From Pseudoalteromonas denitrificans DSM 6059 (GTDB lineage Bacteria > Pseudomonadota > Gammaproteobacteria > Enterobacterales > Alteromonadaceae): a DNA stretch of 64,000 nucleotides. The notes beneath the pieces are model-generated. The model saw only the letters and a list, made by a program, of their open reading frames with translations, was not told where the DNA came from and searched no databases. Position 1 is the first letter of the stretch. Each line of letters begins with the position of its first letter. Made by a program: the position numbers and the translations under genes. The DNA lies in the NCBI RefSeq assembly GCF_900112265.1, contig NZ_FOLO01000022.1, positions 11,868 through 75,867 of the forward strand. Direction: 5' to 3'. Positions 36,045 through 45,721 of this stretch are shown in pieces.

Positions 36045-36941
36045 CTAACACGATATGAATTCAGGATAACTTCTGTTTATTCCATTTTCTTTGGCTAAAT
36101 AAAATGCTTTATCAGCATTATTTATGAATGTATTCACATCACAGACATTAAAACCTTCTGCAGCACTAATGCCTGCACTAATCGTCATGACATCAGAAAA
36201 ACCTTTAGAGTGCGCTAAGTTTAAATTTTTAACTGCACATATCACTTTATCCGCTATTACAGACGCCCCTTTCAATTCGGTATTGGGTAATACTATAACG
36301 AATTCCTCCCCACCATATCGAAGTACCAAATCTAAAGGTCTTCTTAGGTTATCATTCAGCTCTTTTGCTATCGCTTTTAATGTATCATCGCCTTTTAAAT
36401 GCCCGTATGTATCCTTGTACTCTTTAAAGTAATCAATATCGATCATAATCATTGATGATGCTTGTTTAAAACGAGAGTATTGCTTTAATAATCTGACTAT
36501 TTCAATATTAAAAAATTTACGATTGTAAATTTTTGTTAGCCCATCAATAAAAGAGTCTCTCTTTAAAGCATCCGTTTGTAATTTATACCTAAGATGGGTT
36601 TTTACTCGATTGATTAGCGTTTTAGGAACTATAGGTTTACCTACAAAATCTATCGCACCTGCATCCCAGCATAACTCTTGATGTGTTTCATTCGTATTAG
36701 CGGTAACAAATATAATGGGAATTTCTGATAAAGAGGGCATTGATTGAATTTTTTTACAGGCATCAAGTCCAGGTATTCTTCCTAACATCCAGTTCATTAA
36801 TATTAAATCAGGCTCAGCAGATTCAACAGTATAAATCTCACACACTTCATGTAGGCAACGTGCGATAACTTCCCTAACAGATAAAGAACCATCGACAACT
36901 AAAACCTTACAGCCATTTAATTTTTTAATATTCCTAAACAT
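36045..36941 (-). CDS. Diguanylate cyclase with an atypical receiver domain
   Basis: The 298-residue protein is expected to make the second messenger c-di-GMP. The C-terminal GGDEF domain has the active-site motif RYGGEEF, the metal/nucleotide strand MIMIDIDYFKEYKDTYGHLKGD and an inhibitory I-site RPLD five residues before GGEEF. The N-terminal receiver (11-115) is unusual: DG instead of the DD acidic pair, about ten residues missing between strands 2 and 3 (CEIYTVESAEPDLILMN), and Asn50 where the acceptor Asp should be; Thr80 and Lys102 are kept. Phospho-activation therefore seems unlikely. It heads the group that also contains the single-domain pseudo-receiver. Confidence 0.92.
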   Translation of the reverse strand: MFRNIKKLNGCKVLVVDGSLSVREVIARCLHEVCEIYTVESAEPDLILMNWMLGRIPGLDACKKIQSMPSLSEIPIIFVTANTNETHQELCWDAGAIDFVGKPIVPKTLINRVKTHLRYKLQTDALKRDSFIDGLTKIYNRKFFNIEIVRLLKQYSRFKQASSMIMIDIDYFKEYKDTYGHLKGDDTLKAIAKELNDNLRRPLDLVLRYGGEEFVIVLPNTELKGASVIADKVICAVKNLNLAHSKGFSDVMTISAGISAAEGFNVCDVNTFINNADKAFYLAKENGINRSYPEFISC

Positions 36942-37880
36942 AAACTAAATCCATCCTTGTCGATCAGTTTAATAATCAGCTAAAATTTTTTATGTAAACA
37001 ATATTACTTCATTATGATTAAATTATAGCCTATTAAACTCAAGATACTTAATACAACATCATTAATACAAAAATGGTAGCCTGAGGCCATTCAAAAAAAC
37101 GTCACTGATTTGCATTATACTTCTATTTACTTTCCCTCTATAAACCGTAACAGTTCTCAGTTATTTTGATTTATTCTAATACTTTCTTCATTTAGGGAAG
37201 AGTGTGTAAAATAATCAGTTTTCCTACTTAATAAGTCAAACATAACGCTCTAATAGAGTCGCATTGGTACAAAGCGTGCGCCACGACTCATTCATGTGAC
37301 TTCCTTACAACATAAAACTAAATAAAAGTGTAATTAAGCGATTTTTTAATATTGAACAACTAATTAATACTGCAGTAAAAATGAAGTAGTACTTAAAAAT
37401 CAGTGCTCTTTTCCATTTTGTAAAAAATTTATCGCACTTTCAATTTGATCAAAATACATCTTGTGTTATCCGAGTTATCCTAGGGTTTAATTCAATGTTC
37501 AGTTATACGTGAACAGTGCTTTGAATTTTAAAATACACTGCCTGTTTGATTATCTGACTATGCTTGGTTATTTTTCACCAAAATATCATGCTATTTAAGC
37601 GATATCCGTTACGAATTTTGCTCATGGTTTGGCTATCATTTATATTAGCCATAATGAAAGTAAAAGATAATGAATTTATTCAATACCTTTACATCTGATA
37701 ATAATCAAACATCACAAATCTTAGTTCTCGTAAATGATTGTAAATCAACTGCATGAATTCAATATCATTTAGCACTAACAACTTGTTCTTTAACAAAATT
37801 AGTTTCATCGACAATAGCTGGACTTTACTTCTATTTCCCTATAGTTTAATTGGCTTTAAATAAGGCAAGGGAATAATCCA
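36942..37880. other. Long intergenic stretch without recognised gene
   Basis: Nearly 940 A+T-rich bases lie between divergent genes (diguanylate cyclase and prolyl oligopeptidase). Frames on both strands are short and interrupted; no transposase relic, tRNA or clear repeat was recognised. It presumably holds both promoters. Confidence 0.5.
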
Positions 37881-40040
37881 ATGATAAAAAAAGCACTTGC
37901 GTGTGCTGTATTTATAGCACTTTCTGGCTGTGGAAATACAGTCTCTCAAAACCATGAACTTAATACTCAAAAAGAAGCCTCAACTCAAGCTAATGCTATT
38001 CAATATCCAAAAACAAAAAAAGGCAAAGTAGTCGATACTTATTTTGATACTCAGGTAGCAGACCCATATCGCTGGCTTGAAAACGACATGAGTGCTGAAA
38101 CAGCAAGCTGGGTAAAAGCGCAAAATAAACTGACCTTTGATTATCTTTCACAAATTCCTTATCGCGATAAATTAAAAGCGAGTCTTAAAAAATTAATGGA
38201 TTATGAAAAAGTAGGCGCACCTTTTAAAGAAGGTGACTATACCTATTTTTATAAAAATGATGGTCTACAAAATCAATATGTTGTGTATCGCCAAAAAGGA
38301 AAAGGTAAAGTTGAGGTTTTCTTAGACCCAAATACATTTAGTGAAGATGGTACAACCTCACTTGCAGGACTTAGCTTCTCTAAAGACGGTTCTCTTGCTG
38401 CATACCAAATTTCAGAAGGTGGTAGCGACTGGCGTAAAGTCATTATTTTAGATGTCAAAACAAAAAAACAAATAGAAGAGACCTTAGTCGATGTCAAATT
38501 TAGTGGTATTTCTTGGTTAGGTAATGAAGGCTTCTATTATTCAAGTTACGATAAGCCTAAAGGCAGTGAGCTAAGTGCCAAAACGGATCAACACAAACTC
38601 TACTTCCACAAATTAGGCACACCACAAAAAGACGATGTTTTAGCTTTTGGTGGCGTCGATAGTGAAAAGCATCGCTATGTTGACGGAACAGTTACCGAAG
38701 ATAATAACTACTTATTAGTTTCAGCCTCTGTATCAACATCAGGTAACAAGTTATTTATTAAAGATTTAAATAAAAAAGACAGCCCACTAGTCTCTATTTT
38801 AGATCATACAGACTCTGATACATATATATTAGATAATGACGGTAGCAAATTATATTTAGTAACCAACTTAAATACTCCTAATAAAAAAGTAATTACTGTT
38901 GATGCGTCAAAACCAACTCCTGAAAACTGGGTTGATTTAATCCCTGAAACCGAAAATGTACTCAGTGTTTCAACTGGTGGTGGCTATATTTTTGCTAAAT
39001 ATATGGTTGATGCTATTTCAAAAGTAAAACAACTAGATAAAAATGGTAAATTAATACGTGAAATTGAATTACCAGGTGTAGGCACTGCACGTGGATTTAA
39101 AGGTAAAACTGACGATGAAACCTTATATTATTCATTCACTAACTATAAAACACCGGGTACAACTTTTGCTTTAGATGTGACTAAAGGCGAAAGTGATATA
39201 TACCGTAAGTCTAGTGCTAAGTTTGACAGCAGCCTATATGAATCTAATCAAGTATTTTATACCTCTAAAGATGGCACTAAAATACCCATGATCATTACGC
39301 ATAAAAAAGGGATAAAACTCGATGGCTCTAACCCTACAATTCTTTATGCTTATGGTGGTTTTAATGTCAGCTTAACTCCAAGATTTAGCCCTACACGTGC
39401 AGCTTGGATGGAACAAGGCGGCATATATGCTGTTGCAAATTTACGGGGTGGCGGTGAATACGGTAAAAAATGGCATAAAGCGGGAACTCAGTTACAAAAG
39501 CAAAATGTATTTGATGACTTTATAGCGGCAGCTGAATTTTTAATTGATGAAAAATACACATCAACATCTAAACTCGCTGTAAATGGTGGCTCTAATGGTG
39601 GTTTATTAGTGGGTGCCGTGATGACACAACGTCCAGAGTTATTTAGTGTTGCATTACCCGCAGTTGGCGTACTCGATATGTTGCGTTATCATACATTTAC
39701 ATCCGGGGCGGGTTGGGCATATGACTATGGTACAGCCGATCAAAGTAAAGAAATGTTTAACTATTTAAAAGCTTATTCACCTGTTCATAATGTTAAAGAA
39801 GGGGTGAAATATCCAGCAACTATGGTTACAACGGGTGATCACGATGACAGAGTTGTACCCGCGCATTCATTTAAGTTTGCAGCTCAATTACAAGCAAAGC
39901 AAGCTGGTAATAATCCAACTCTTATCCGTATTGAGACAAATGCAGGCCATGGTGCAGGCACACCAACAAGTAAAATTATAGAGCAATATGCCGATATATA
40001 TGGTTTCACTTTATATAATATGGGCATTAAAAATCTCTAA
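37881..40040 (+). CDS. Prolyl oligopeptidase (S9A), predicted lipoprotein
   Basis: The 719-residue enzyme cuts short peptides after proline. A lipobox (FIALSGC, Cys17) places it in the cell envelope. Residues about 45-110 begin the catalytic fold ([22 protein letters not shown]), a seven-bladed propeller follows, and the alpha/beta-hydrolase domain carries the triad: Ser571 in NGGSNGGLL, Asp655/656 in [13 protein letters not shown] and His690 in NAGHGAGTP. The oxyanion/substrate loop YGGFN is also present. Length and order match S9A enzymes, and exported forms are common in Alteromonadales. AAGG 10 nt before the ATG supports the start, and a strong terminator follows. Confidence 0.96.
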   Translation: MIKKALACAVFIALSGCGNTVSQNHELNTQKEASTQANAIQYPKTKKGKVVDTYFDTQVADPYRWLENDMSAETASWVKAQNKLTFDYLSQIPYRDKLKASLKKLMDYEKVGAPFKEGDYTYFYKNDGLQNQYVVYRQKGKGKVEVFLDPNTFSEDGTTSLAGLSFSKDGSLAAYQISEGGSDWRKVIILDVKTKKQIEETLVDVKFSGISWLGNEGFYYSSYDKPKGSELSAKTDQHKLYFHKLGTPQKDDVLAFGGVDSEKHRYVDGTVTEDNNYLLVSASVSTSGNKLFIKDLNKKDSPLVSILDHTDSDTYILDNDGSKLYLVTNLNTPNKKVITVDASKPTPENWVDLIPETENVLSVSTGGGYIFAKYMVDAISKVKQLDKNGKLIREIELPGVGTARGFKGKTDDETLYYSFTNYKTPGTTFALDVTKGESDIYRKSSAKFDSSLYESNQVFYTSKDGTKIPMIITHKKGIKLDGSNPTILYAYGGFNVSLTPRFSPTRAAWMEQGGIYAVANLRGGGEYGKKWHKAGTQLQKQNVFDDFIAAAEFLIDEKYTSTSKLAVNGGSNGGLLVGAVMTQRPELFSVALPAVGVLDMLRYHTFTSGAGWAYDYGTADQSKEMFNYLKAYSPVHNVKEGVKYPATMVTTGDHDDRVVPAHSFKFAAQLQAKQAGNNPTLIRIETNAGHGAGTPTSKIIEQYADIYGFTLYNMGIKNL

Positions 40041-40414
40041 AAATGATTGTTATAAAACAATTTTATAATTTAATTAGATAACCAAAAGCCAAGATTCAAA
40101 TCTTGGCTTTTTTTTACTAAAAAGAAGCTCTTTTCTACTTCTGTCGCAAAAATAATGCATATTCCTACTATTGATATTGAGTCGGGAAATACCAAAAAGA
40201 TAAAATAATGTAATTTGGCTGCTTAGTTCGAAAAATGAGTATTAGTCTCGGTTTACTAAACGAACAAAAACACTCATTAACGCCCATAATCACTATCGGA
40301 GAATATTCACTTTTACCCTCTGAAGATATTAAACTATGGCGTAAAAACAAAAAATAAGATTAGTTTTTATATCGATAAAGCGATAGCCTTTTTTTAGGCT
40401 GCGTTTTATTTTAC
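40041..40414. other. Intergenic stretch with terminator and a short doubtful ORF
   Basis: This region contains the terminator at 40084-40115. A 40-codon plus-strand frame (ATG 40235, stop 40357, ending SLLPSEDIKLWRKNKK) has no clear ribosome site and overlaps an opposite-strand frame; neither is called as a gene. Confidence 0.4.
40084..40115 (+). terminator. Strong intrinsic terminator of the prolyl oligopeptidase gene
   Basis: A perfect 12-bp stem, AAAAGCCAAGAT/ATCTTGGCTTTT, with a 4-nt loop is followed by a run of eight T (the first four inside the stem), 44 nt after the stop codon. Confidence 0.9.
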
Positions 40415-40834
40415 TCATAAGCTTGCCCATTGTTGTTTTAACCCAATAAAATGAACAATACCAATAGATAAACAAATAGCAGAACTCCAAATCCAAAACT
40501 CAGGCGAACGCCCCATAGGTGAGCTTATTAAAAAGAAACCTGCGATCCCACGAGCAAAATAAATTAGAGTTATTAATACAAGCGCTAATCGAGTTAATGG
40601 AAGTTTAAAAATAATACCAGCAGCAGAAAATGCATACATTGCCCAAATAGAAAGCACAAGAAAAATGCCGCTCGTTATTATAGTTGGTTGAATACTGCCT
40701 TGCTCAGAAAGCAACGCCATTTGCTCTCCAGCACCAAAGAAACGATACCAAGATGCTCCAAAATAAATGCAACCTAAATGTAAAATTGCAGCAATGGCAC
40801 TCAACGCACCTGCAGCGATTAAAAAGATATTCAT
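40415..40834 (-). CDS. Small integral membrane protein
   Basis: The 139-residue protein has four membrane helices (residues about 4-24, 52-72, 82-102, 114-131) with the conserved-looking ILHLGCIYFGASWYRFFGAGEQM segment after helix 1 and ARGIAGFF in helix 3. It resembles a family of uncharacterised four-helix proteins of proteobacteria. Function is unknown, and no partner gene is close. Confidence 0.7.
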   Translation of the reverse strand: MNIFLIAAGALSAIAAILHLGCIYFGASWYRFFGAGEQMALLSEQGSIQPTIITSGIFLVLSIWAMYAFSAAGIIFKLPLTRLALVLITLIYFARGIAGFFLISSPMGRSPEFWIWSSAICLSIGIVHFIGLKQQWASL

Positions 40835-40959
40835 ACTTATATGGAACCTCAGTGTAACCTAGTACCCGCATAAAATACGGATAATGCTTGGTTATATTAG
40901 CTAAAAATGAACGTAAACCAAATGTATGACGCCAGATTTAATACGTTATTAAATACGAT

Positions 40960-41328
40960 TCATTGATGCACGTATTTACCCTGCTTATCAACAAATACCA
41001 TACCACTCGTGGTATACCGTTGACCATTCAACCAGGCTTGAGTAGTAAATATAATCAAATCGCCATTATCATCAGTACGTTGCCATTTGGATGGAAAAGT
41101 TACAATACGGTTGTATTTTTCTTTGGATGTAACTCCCAACTTACCAACATTTTTATTTTCAATAAGGCTTACATCCGTAGAAGTATTATTAACTATAACA
41201 AAACAAGTTGACCGTTTAGCTTGATTGCAAAAAGCGAATGCATTTTTGTCTACTCGCCATAAAATCTCATCAGCGCAAGAAGAGATAGTGAATAAAAATG
41301 CTACGACTAATATTATTAATTTATACAT
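40960..41328 (-). CDS. Hypothetical exported protein (122 aa)
   Basis: The ATG at 41328 (AGGTG just upstream) gives a clear signal peptide (LIILVVAFLFTISSC), whereas a GTG/ATG-type start 10 codons earlier would precede it with a non-signal stretch. The Cys at the cleavage region is a weak lipobox. The mature part is beta-rich, with two further Cys (FCNQAKRSTC) that may form a disulfide. No family is recognised. Confidence 0.6.
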   Translation of the reverse strand: MYKLIILVVAFLFTISSCADEILWRVDKNAFAFCNQAKRSTCFVIVNNTSTDVSLIENKNVGKLGVTSKEKYNRIVTFPSKWQRTDDNGDLIIFTTQAWLNGQRYTTSGMVFVDKQGKYVHQ

Positions 41329-41458
41329 CACACCTAACGAATTATATGGACTCCCCATCTAATTGATAATTGTGCCATATTGAAAGAAGAACATTCAATT
41401 AAGGGAGGGTTTATATGCCTTTAATTTAAGTAGTTGGCATACATTCTTTAAAATTAAG

Positions 41459-41789
41459 GCCGCTAAATTAGTTTTCAGTATCTATGCTGCTGATGAACAT
41501 CACAAGTGTAACTTACGTAGAACAATTAATCGAGATAAGCTACTAGTAGAAAATTACTCAACTACAAACTGTATTATTACTTTGTAAATCAGCTCTGACG
41601 CTCACTGCTGGACGAAAGGTTTTTATAAACTTGGACACGATGTTCATATCATGGCTCCTAAATTTTTATACTTTAATCGTCAAAATGAAAAATAATGCCA
41701 ATGATGCCGAGTTGATTTGTTAACCGCTTAAAAAAACAAAAACACATTTTGTCAGAATTAAAAGTAAAGAACAGGCTAAGATGAAACTG
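41459..41789 (+). pseudogene. Relic of an IS110-family (DEDD) transposase
   Basis: Pieces of the N-terminal half of an IS110-type transposase can be read across frames. AAKLVFSIYAADEHHK and LRRTINRDKLLVE come first. After an in-frame TAA (41585-41587) comes SSDAHCWTKGFYKLGHDVH followed by IMAPKF, which matches the family's AHHWAREFxKLGHxVxLMAPxF. A one-base shift later gives NNANDAE (41694-41711), matching KNDANDAE, and a further shift gives HFVRIKSKEQAKMKL. The C-terminal half and the element ends are absent. It is a dead insertion-sequence fragment in the gap between two minus-strand genes. Confidence 0.8.
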
Positions 41790-41894
41790 TAATAAGACTG
41801 CCTCTATATGTGTTTGTGGTAAACGATGCTTAATAGCCACATGACAAACATTTAATGTATATGGCTAGCATTAGTATACTGGCACAGCTCTCAT

Positions 41895-42797
41895 TTATAT
41901 CACCTTTGACAGCCAATGCATGACATTGAGGAGAAACTGTTCATTTTGTTCTGCACCACCTGAGACCAAGCCGTGCTTCTTACCAGTTGAAACAATAAGT
42001 TGTGATGAGAACGCCATTCCCTCAGAAAATACCGCAACTCGACCCTTTCCAACCTCTAAAACGGCTCCTTGATACCAGCCATTCATTGATACTCTAGGCG
42101 TTTTTGCATTTACTTGAAAAGGTACATCTGGTACGAGAGAAGTTGCACTTTTGCCAAGCATTAAAAGGGGTTTTGCAGTCTCTGGTATTTGAAAAGCTGA
42201 ACCACCAAATGTTTTAACTTGAGTAATACGTTCGGAGTGAGGCGCACCTTTCGTTATTGAATGATCCATTAAAGAGTTATCATCAAGACGAAAGACAGCG
42301 ACACGGACATGTCCATTACTAAACTCAAAACCAAAAGCAGCTGATAACTTTTCAATGACCTTTGGAAAAGGTGTGTGATCTGCAACTAAAAAAAGCGAAC
42401 CACCTTGGGATACCCATTGTTTAACAACTTCAATTTCTCCTGTTTCAAATGCATCACCAAATGGAGGAGTCCAGTCCTGTCTGTTTCTATCAAGCGCATT
42501 TGCAATCACCAGGATGTCAGCTTGTTTTAAATATTCTAAAGTAAACTTTTCTTTACTTGGTTTAACAGTATAACCATCACTAGACAGAACTTGAGAAAAT
42601 GGCTTATACCTGCCATTTGTTGTGAGAAAATTATTATGCGCCTCATCAATAAGCACGATAGGGCTATTCAATTTCGAAAAGCTCGTTTTAGTATTTTTGG
42701 GAATAAAATCAGGATCAAATTGTTGAGCGCCATCTGAACAAGATAATACCCCACCTAAAAAAAATCCTAAAATAATCGTTTTACATATCAATTTCAT
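41895..42797 (-). CDS. DUF4350-like lipoprotein
   Basis: The 300-residue protein has a lipobox (LGGVLSC, Cys20). The mature part has the glutamine-amidotransferase-like fold of DUF4350/GATase-1-like proteins: PIVLIDEAHNNFLT, LKQADILVIANAL, IEVVKQWVSQGGSLFLVADHTPF and GRVAVFSEGMAF. The catalytic Cys of true amidotransferases is not evident, so it is probably a binding or structural domain. Signals for an operon are absent; the IS110 relic lies directly downstream. Confidence 0.75.
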   Translation of the reverse strand: MKLICKTIILGFFLGGVLSCSDGAQQFDPDFIPKNTKTSFSKLNSPIVLIDEAHNNFLTTNGRYKPFSQVLSSDGYTVKPSKEKFTLEYLKQADILVIANALDRNRQDWTPPFGDAFETGEIEVVKQWVSQGGSLFLVADHTPFPKVIEKLSAAFGFEFSNGHVRVAVFRLDDNSLMDHSITKGAPHSERITQVKTFGGSAFQIPETAKPLLMLGKSATSLVPDVPFQVNAKTPRVSMNGWYQGAVLEVGKGRVAVFSEGMAFSSQLIVSTGKKHGLVSGGAEQNEQFLLNVMHWLSKVI

Positions 42798-43315
42798 TTA
42801 AATATTCCATATAGATAACCATAATCCTAAATAAAGTATGCTAACGAGCCTATTCAATTTATCTAAAAGCTAAAACTAATATAAAGTGGATTTGTGTATC
42901 TCACTCTATGTTTAAAAAAGACTTAACCAATACATTTAAGACCTCATTTTTCAGCTGTAGAATTGAATTTTTAATTATTCTACAACCAAAACGCCCATTT
43001 AACTTGCTAAGTCAAATTAAAATACTTGCTATTAGGTATTTTAATCTGTCAAGTGAAACCTAAAAAGTCCATTACGCCTAAGTAAATTGCGAATTACTCT
43101 GGACATCCATATACCTTATCCGTCTATCAAAAACATATTCTCAGCACACTAAATCAACAACATCTAATGCATGATAAATAAGATAAAACAACTCGTTGCA
43201 TCGAAACAAAAACGCAAATCATACGTAAGTAAGCGCATATTAGTATGTAACTAACACATAACCTAAACAATCTGAGAATAGATAATCACAGTTGGATACT
43301 ATACCAAGCTCAGAA
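42798..43315. other. Intergenic stretch without recognised gene
   Basis: About 520 A+T-rich bases. A 9-bp inverted repeat TTAAAATAC/GTATTTTAA (43017-43044, 10-nt loop) is visible, with one ATTAGGT-like copy in its loop. No coding frame is credible. Confidence 0.4.
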
Positions 43316-43335
43316 AAGCCCTTATCTAAGGGCTT
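43316..43335 (-). terminator. Intrinsic terminator overlapping the end of tpm
   Basis: AAGCCCTT/AAGGGCTT, an 8-bp stem with a 4-nt loop, spans the tpm stop codon and is followed on the minus strand by TTTTC. Confidence 0.65.
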
Positions 43336-43970
43336 GTATTTTGTAATAGCCATGCAGTTTCTGCGACTTTCGCTTTTCCTTTAAAACCTTCAATTATACT
43401 TTTTGACTCAATAAATTTTAAATTATAGAGTTCAGCATAATGTTGCTTAACGCCTACATTACATATTGAAAAGGGTGGGCCTTGCATCATATTTTGCTCA
43501 TACTCATAGCAAATCAATAACTGAGGAGCCTTACCTGTTATATCTACCAGATGATTTGCATATTCATTTCGAGTTTCTTGTGGCAGAGCAACCAAAGCAG
43601 CTCTGTCATACACAGCATCAACAGAGCCCATTATTTCTTTAGATATGTTAAAAATATTTCCAATAAATATGTCAATATTCTTTGCTTGATAGTGCTCTAG
43701 CTTGCCCTTTATTGATATGTTTGGTTCAACACCTAACGATTTGAATAACTGATTAACAGCGAGTTTACTTAATTCAGCACCAACAACTTTGTATCCGCTT
43801 TTAAGTAGCCAATGAATATCTAAAGTTTTACCACATAAAGGAATGAATACACGATTGCCTTTTTCCAAATTCAATTTTTTAAAATGTTTTATTAATAAGG
43901 AGTTCACCTCACTTTCATGGAAACCAATTTCATTTTTATCCCATTTGTTATGCCAAAAACTTTCTTTCAT
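43326..43970 (-). CDS. tpm: Thiopurine S-methyltransferase family enzyme
   Basis: The 214-residue SAM-dependent enzyme methylates thiols and, in bacteria, is known to act on selenium and tellurium oxyanions. The family pattern is clear: FWHNKWDKNEIGFHE at the N-terminus, RVFIPLCGKTLDIHWLLKSGYKVVGAELS (SAM site), VDAVYDRAALVALPQETRNEYANHL and ICYEYEQNMMQGPPFSI. AAGGA 6 nt before the ATG supports the start. It is divergent from a MerR-type regulator, and the shared region has a MerR-style promoter reading toward tpm, so induction by that regulator is likely. Confidence 0.93.
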   Translation of the reverse strand: MKESFWHNKWDKNEIGFHESEVNSLLIKHFKKLNLEKGNRVFIPLCGKTLDIHWLLKSGYKVVGAELSKLAVNQLFKSLGVEPNISIKGKLEHYQAKNIDIFIGNIFNISKEIMGSVDAVYDRAALVALPQETRNEYANHLVDITGKAPQLLICYEYEQNMMQGPPFSICNVGVKQHYAELYNLKFIESKSIIEGFKGKAKVAETAWLLQNTSP

Positions 43971-44053
43971 ATCAGATCCTTAAATAATCTATTCGTAAAT
44001 TACCTATCAGCTAACTATAAGCCTCAGTATTGTGTGACGTAATGTTCAGCGGT

Positions 44054-44084
44054 ATGATGCAACTTAAAGTCGACTTTAGGTCAA
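44054..44084 (-). promoter_or_regulatory. MerR-type promoter/operator upstream of tpm
   Basis: On the minus strand TTGACC (44084-44079) and CATCAT (44059-44054) are separated by 19 nt instead of 17. The spacer is filled by a 20-bp dyad, ACTTAAAGTC/GACTTTAGGT (44062-44081), that has one mismatch. A long spacer with a dyad that begins inside the -35 box and has an AGTCGACT core is the hallmark of MerR-family promoters such as those bound by ZntR and CueR. The regulator gene starts about 40 nt away on the other strand. Confidence 0.75.
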
Positions 44085-44122
44085 GTACTATTTATCAAAA
44101 TTAAATATTTAAGGTGGAAATA

Positions 44123-44527
44123 GTGGATATTGGTGAAGTTTCAAAAGCGACAGGGTTACCAGCCTCAACGCTTCGCTATTATGAAGAAAAAGGACTCATC
44201 CAATCATATGGTAGAAAGGGTTTACGCAGGCTTTTCAATCAAAAAATATTAGAAAGGCTCGCTTTGATTGCATTAGGCCGTAGAGTTGACTTCTCTCTTG
44301 ATGAGATAAGAGATATGTTTAATACTGATGGTCCTGATATTAACAGAGCTTTACTATCAGCTAAAGCAGATGAGCTAGATAAAAAGATTAAAGAAATGAC
44401 CAAAATGCGTAACGGTTTGCGTCATGCCGCGGCTTGCTCTGCTCCAAACCATTTTGAATGCCCAAAGTTTCTACGAATTCTTAAGCTGGCAGGTAAGAAA
44501 AGATTAAGACAACGAAATAAACTATAA
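44123..44527 (+). CDS. MerR-family transcriptional regulator
   Basis: The GTG at 44123 is chosen because AAGG lies 8 nt upstream; an earlier in-frame GTG at 44114 overlaps that ribosome site. The 134-residue protein has the MerR winged helix (DIGEVSKATGLPASTLRYYEEKGLI, LRRLFNQKILERLALIALGRRVDFSLDEIRDMF), a dimerisation helix (about 70-100) and a C-terminal part with two Cys (AACSAPNHFEC) that could bind a metal(loid) or sense thiol stress. The end is strongly basic. It is divergent from tpm and probably controls it through the dyad between them. Confidence 0.9.
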   Translation: MDIGEVSKATGLPASTLRYYEEKGLIQSYGRKGLRRLFNQKILERLALIALGRRVDFSLDEIRDMFNTDGPDINRALLSAKADELDKKIKEMTKMRNGLRHAAACSAPNHFECPKFLRILKLAGKKRLRQRNKL

Positions 44528-44905
44528 GCTGTTAATTCATTGAAAAGTATTGAAAAACATTTGAAAAAACACCGTTTCGATAATTTTTCATGATTACCCG
44601 CTATATCCTTAGAACTAAAATATTTTTATACTGAAACCAACGTTCAAGCTCAGAAACATCAGTGTGAAATTCATAACCCTTTATATTAATTCAATTTTTC
44701 GGGCAATATAGAATATAGATAGAAGGGAGCAATCATTTTTGAAAAGTTGCGTCTTGATATTCCATCATGCTTTTGCACTGCATATAGAATGTATTCTCTT
44801 TTTACGATTCAATTTAGCCAAAAGTAGTCATTATTTCTTAAACAATTTGTTGTTATCCATGTAGTAAAAACCATATATCACGACCTGAAAAGTTTCACCT
44901 TCATT
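44528..44905. other. Intergenic stretch without recognised gene
   Basis: About 380 bases between convergent genes. No strong hairpin, ORF or repeat was recognised. Confidence 0.4.
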
Positions 44906-45721
44906 TTAAAATGCAGGTTTCAACCCAACCCAATCTAGATGAAGTTTATCAAAAGCTCCATCCTCTTTCATAGACTGAAAAGCAGCCTGCAATTTTAAAT
45001 AATATTGCTTATCTAGCATTTTAGATAACCCAAAATAAGAGCCTGTACATGATTCTTCAATACGATAAGAATGTAGAGCCACATTTGTATATTGGTGAGA
45101 AAAATCTTGGTCTATCATACGCTGTCGCACTTCAAACGCATCCGAGAAATAGCCAATAATCCGCCCCCTTTTGAGCATTTTAAGTTTGAGTGTGTCGTCA
45201 TTTAAAATATAAAGCACTTCAGTTAATAACGGGTCGTTTTTCAGCTTGTTGTCAAAAAATTCTGAATAGCTTGCGCCACTGATATATCCTACTTTTTTCT
45301 TTTTTTGTTGAGTCACTTTTATCAGGTCTTCAACTGTTTTGATTGGCATATCTTTGTTCTTTTTTAAAACAACTAAACCAATACAAGTAATTCGAGTTGG
45401 TCCCAACCAGTTCATATAATTTGACCGTTCTTTATTTTTAACAAGATTAGGGATCAGGTCTATTTTTCCATTTTTAATTTTAACTAAACTTCTTACAAAT
45501 GGTCTTTCAATTATTTGATAATCTAATTTCGCACGTAAAAAAATTTCTTTTATGAGTTCTATATCCATACCTTCCCAATTGCCACCCTTTAAGTAGGTAG
45601 ATGGGAAATCGGCTTTACTTACCCTAATAGTGAGCGTTTCAGCGAAAATATAATTCGACAATAAAAAAGTGACCAAACATACTTTCGATACACACATTAG
45701 TATTTTCAAAATTCGATTCAT
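44906..45721 (-). CDS. Periplasmic solute-binding protein, family 3 type
   Basis: The 271-residue protein has a signal peptide (cut near IFA) and the SBP_bac_3 order: LTIRVSKADFPSTYL, GMDIELIKEIFLRAKLDYQII, KNGKIDLIPNLVKNKERSNYMNWLGP, KVGYISGASY in the hinge, and FDKLHLDW at the end. No transporter genes are adjacent, so it may be an orphan sensor-type protein, like the one at 15859-16596. The ligand is unknown. Confidence 0.85.
   Translation of the reverse strand: MNRILKILMCVSKVCLVTFLLSNYIFAETLTIRVSKADFPSTYLKGGNWEGMDIELIKEIFLRAKLDYQIIERPFVRSLVKIKNGKIDLIPNLVKNKERSNYMNWLGPTRITCIGLVVLKKNKDMPIKTVEDLIKVTQQKKKKVGYISGASYSEFFDNKLKNDPLLTEVLYILNDDTLKLKMLKRGRIIGYFSDAFEVRQRMIDQDFSHQYTNVALHSYRIEESCTGSYFGLSKMLDKQYYLKLQAAFQSMKEDGAFDKLHLDWVGLKPAF

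Noticed and set aside
36942..37880. Long non-coding stretch considered as an integron or attC-type region
   Set aside because: Isolated GC-richer words (for example near 37250-37300) do not form attC-like paired boxes, and no integrase is present.
40168..40357. Opposing short ORFs (60 aa minus, 40 aa plus)
   Set aside because: They overlap, lack clear ribosome sites and have no family resemblance; chance ORFs are more likely.
41697..41789. TGA/TAA codons in the IS110 relic as programmed frameshifting
   Set aside because: Several shifts plus a missing C-terminal half and missing ends indicate decay.
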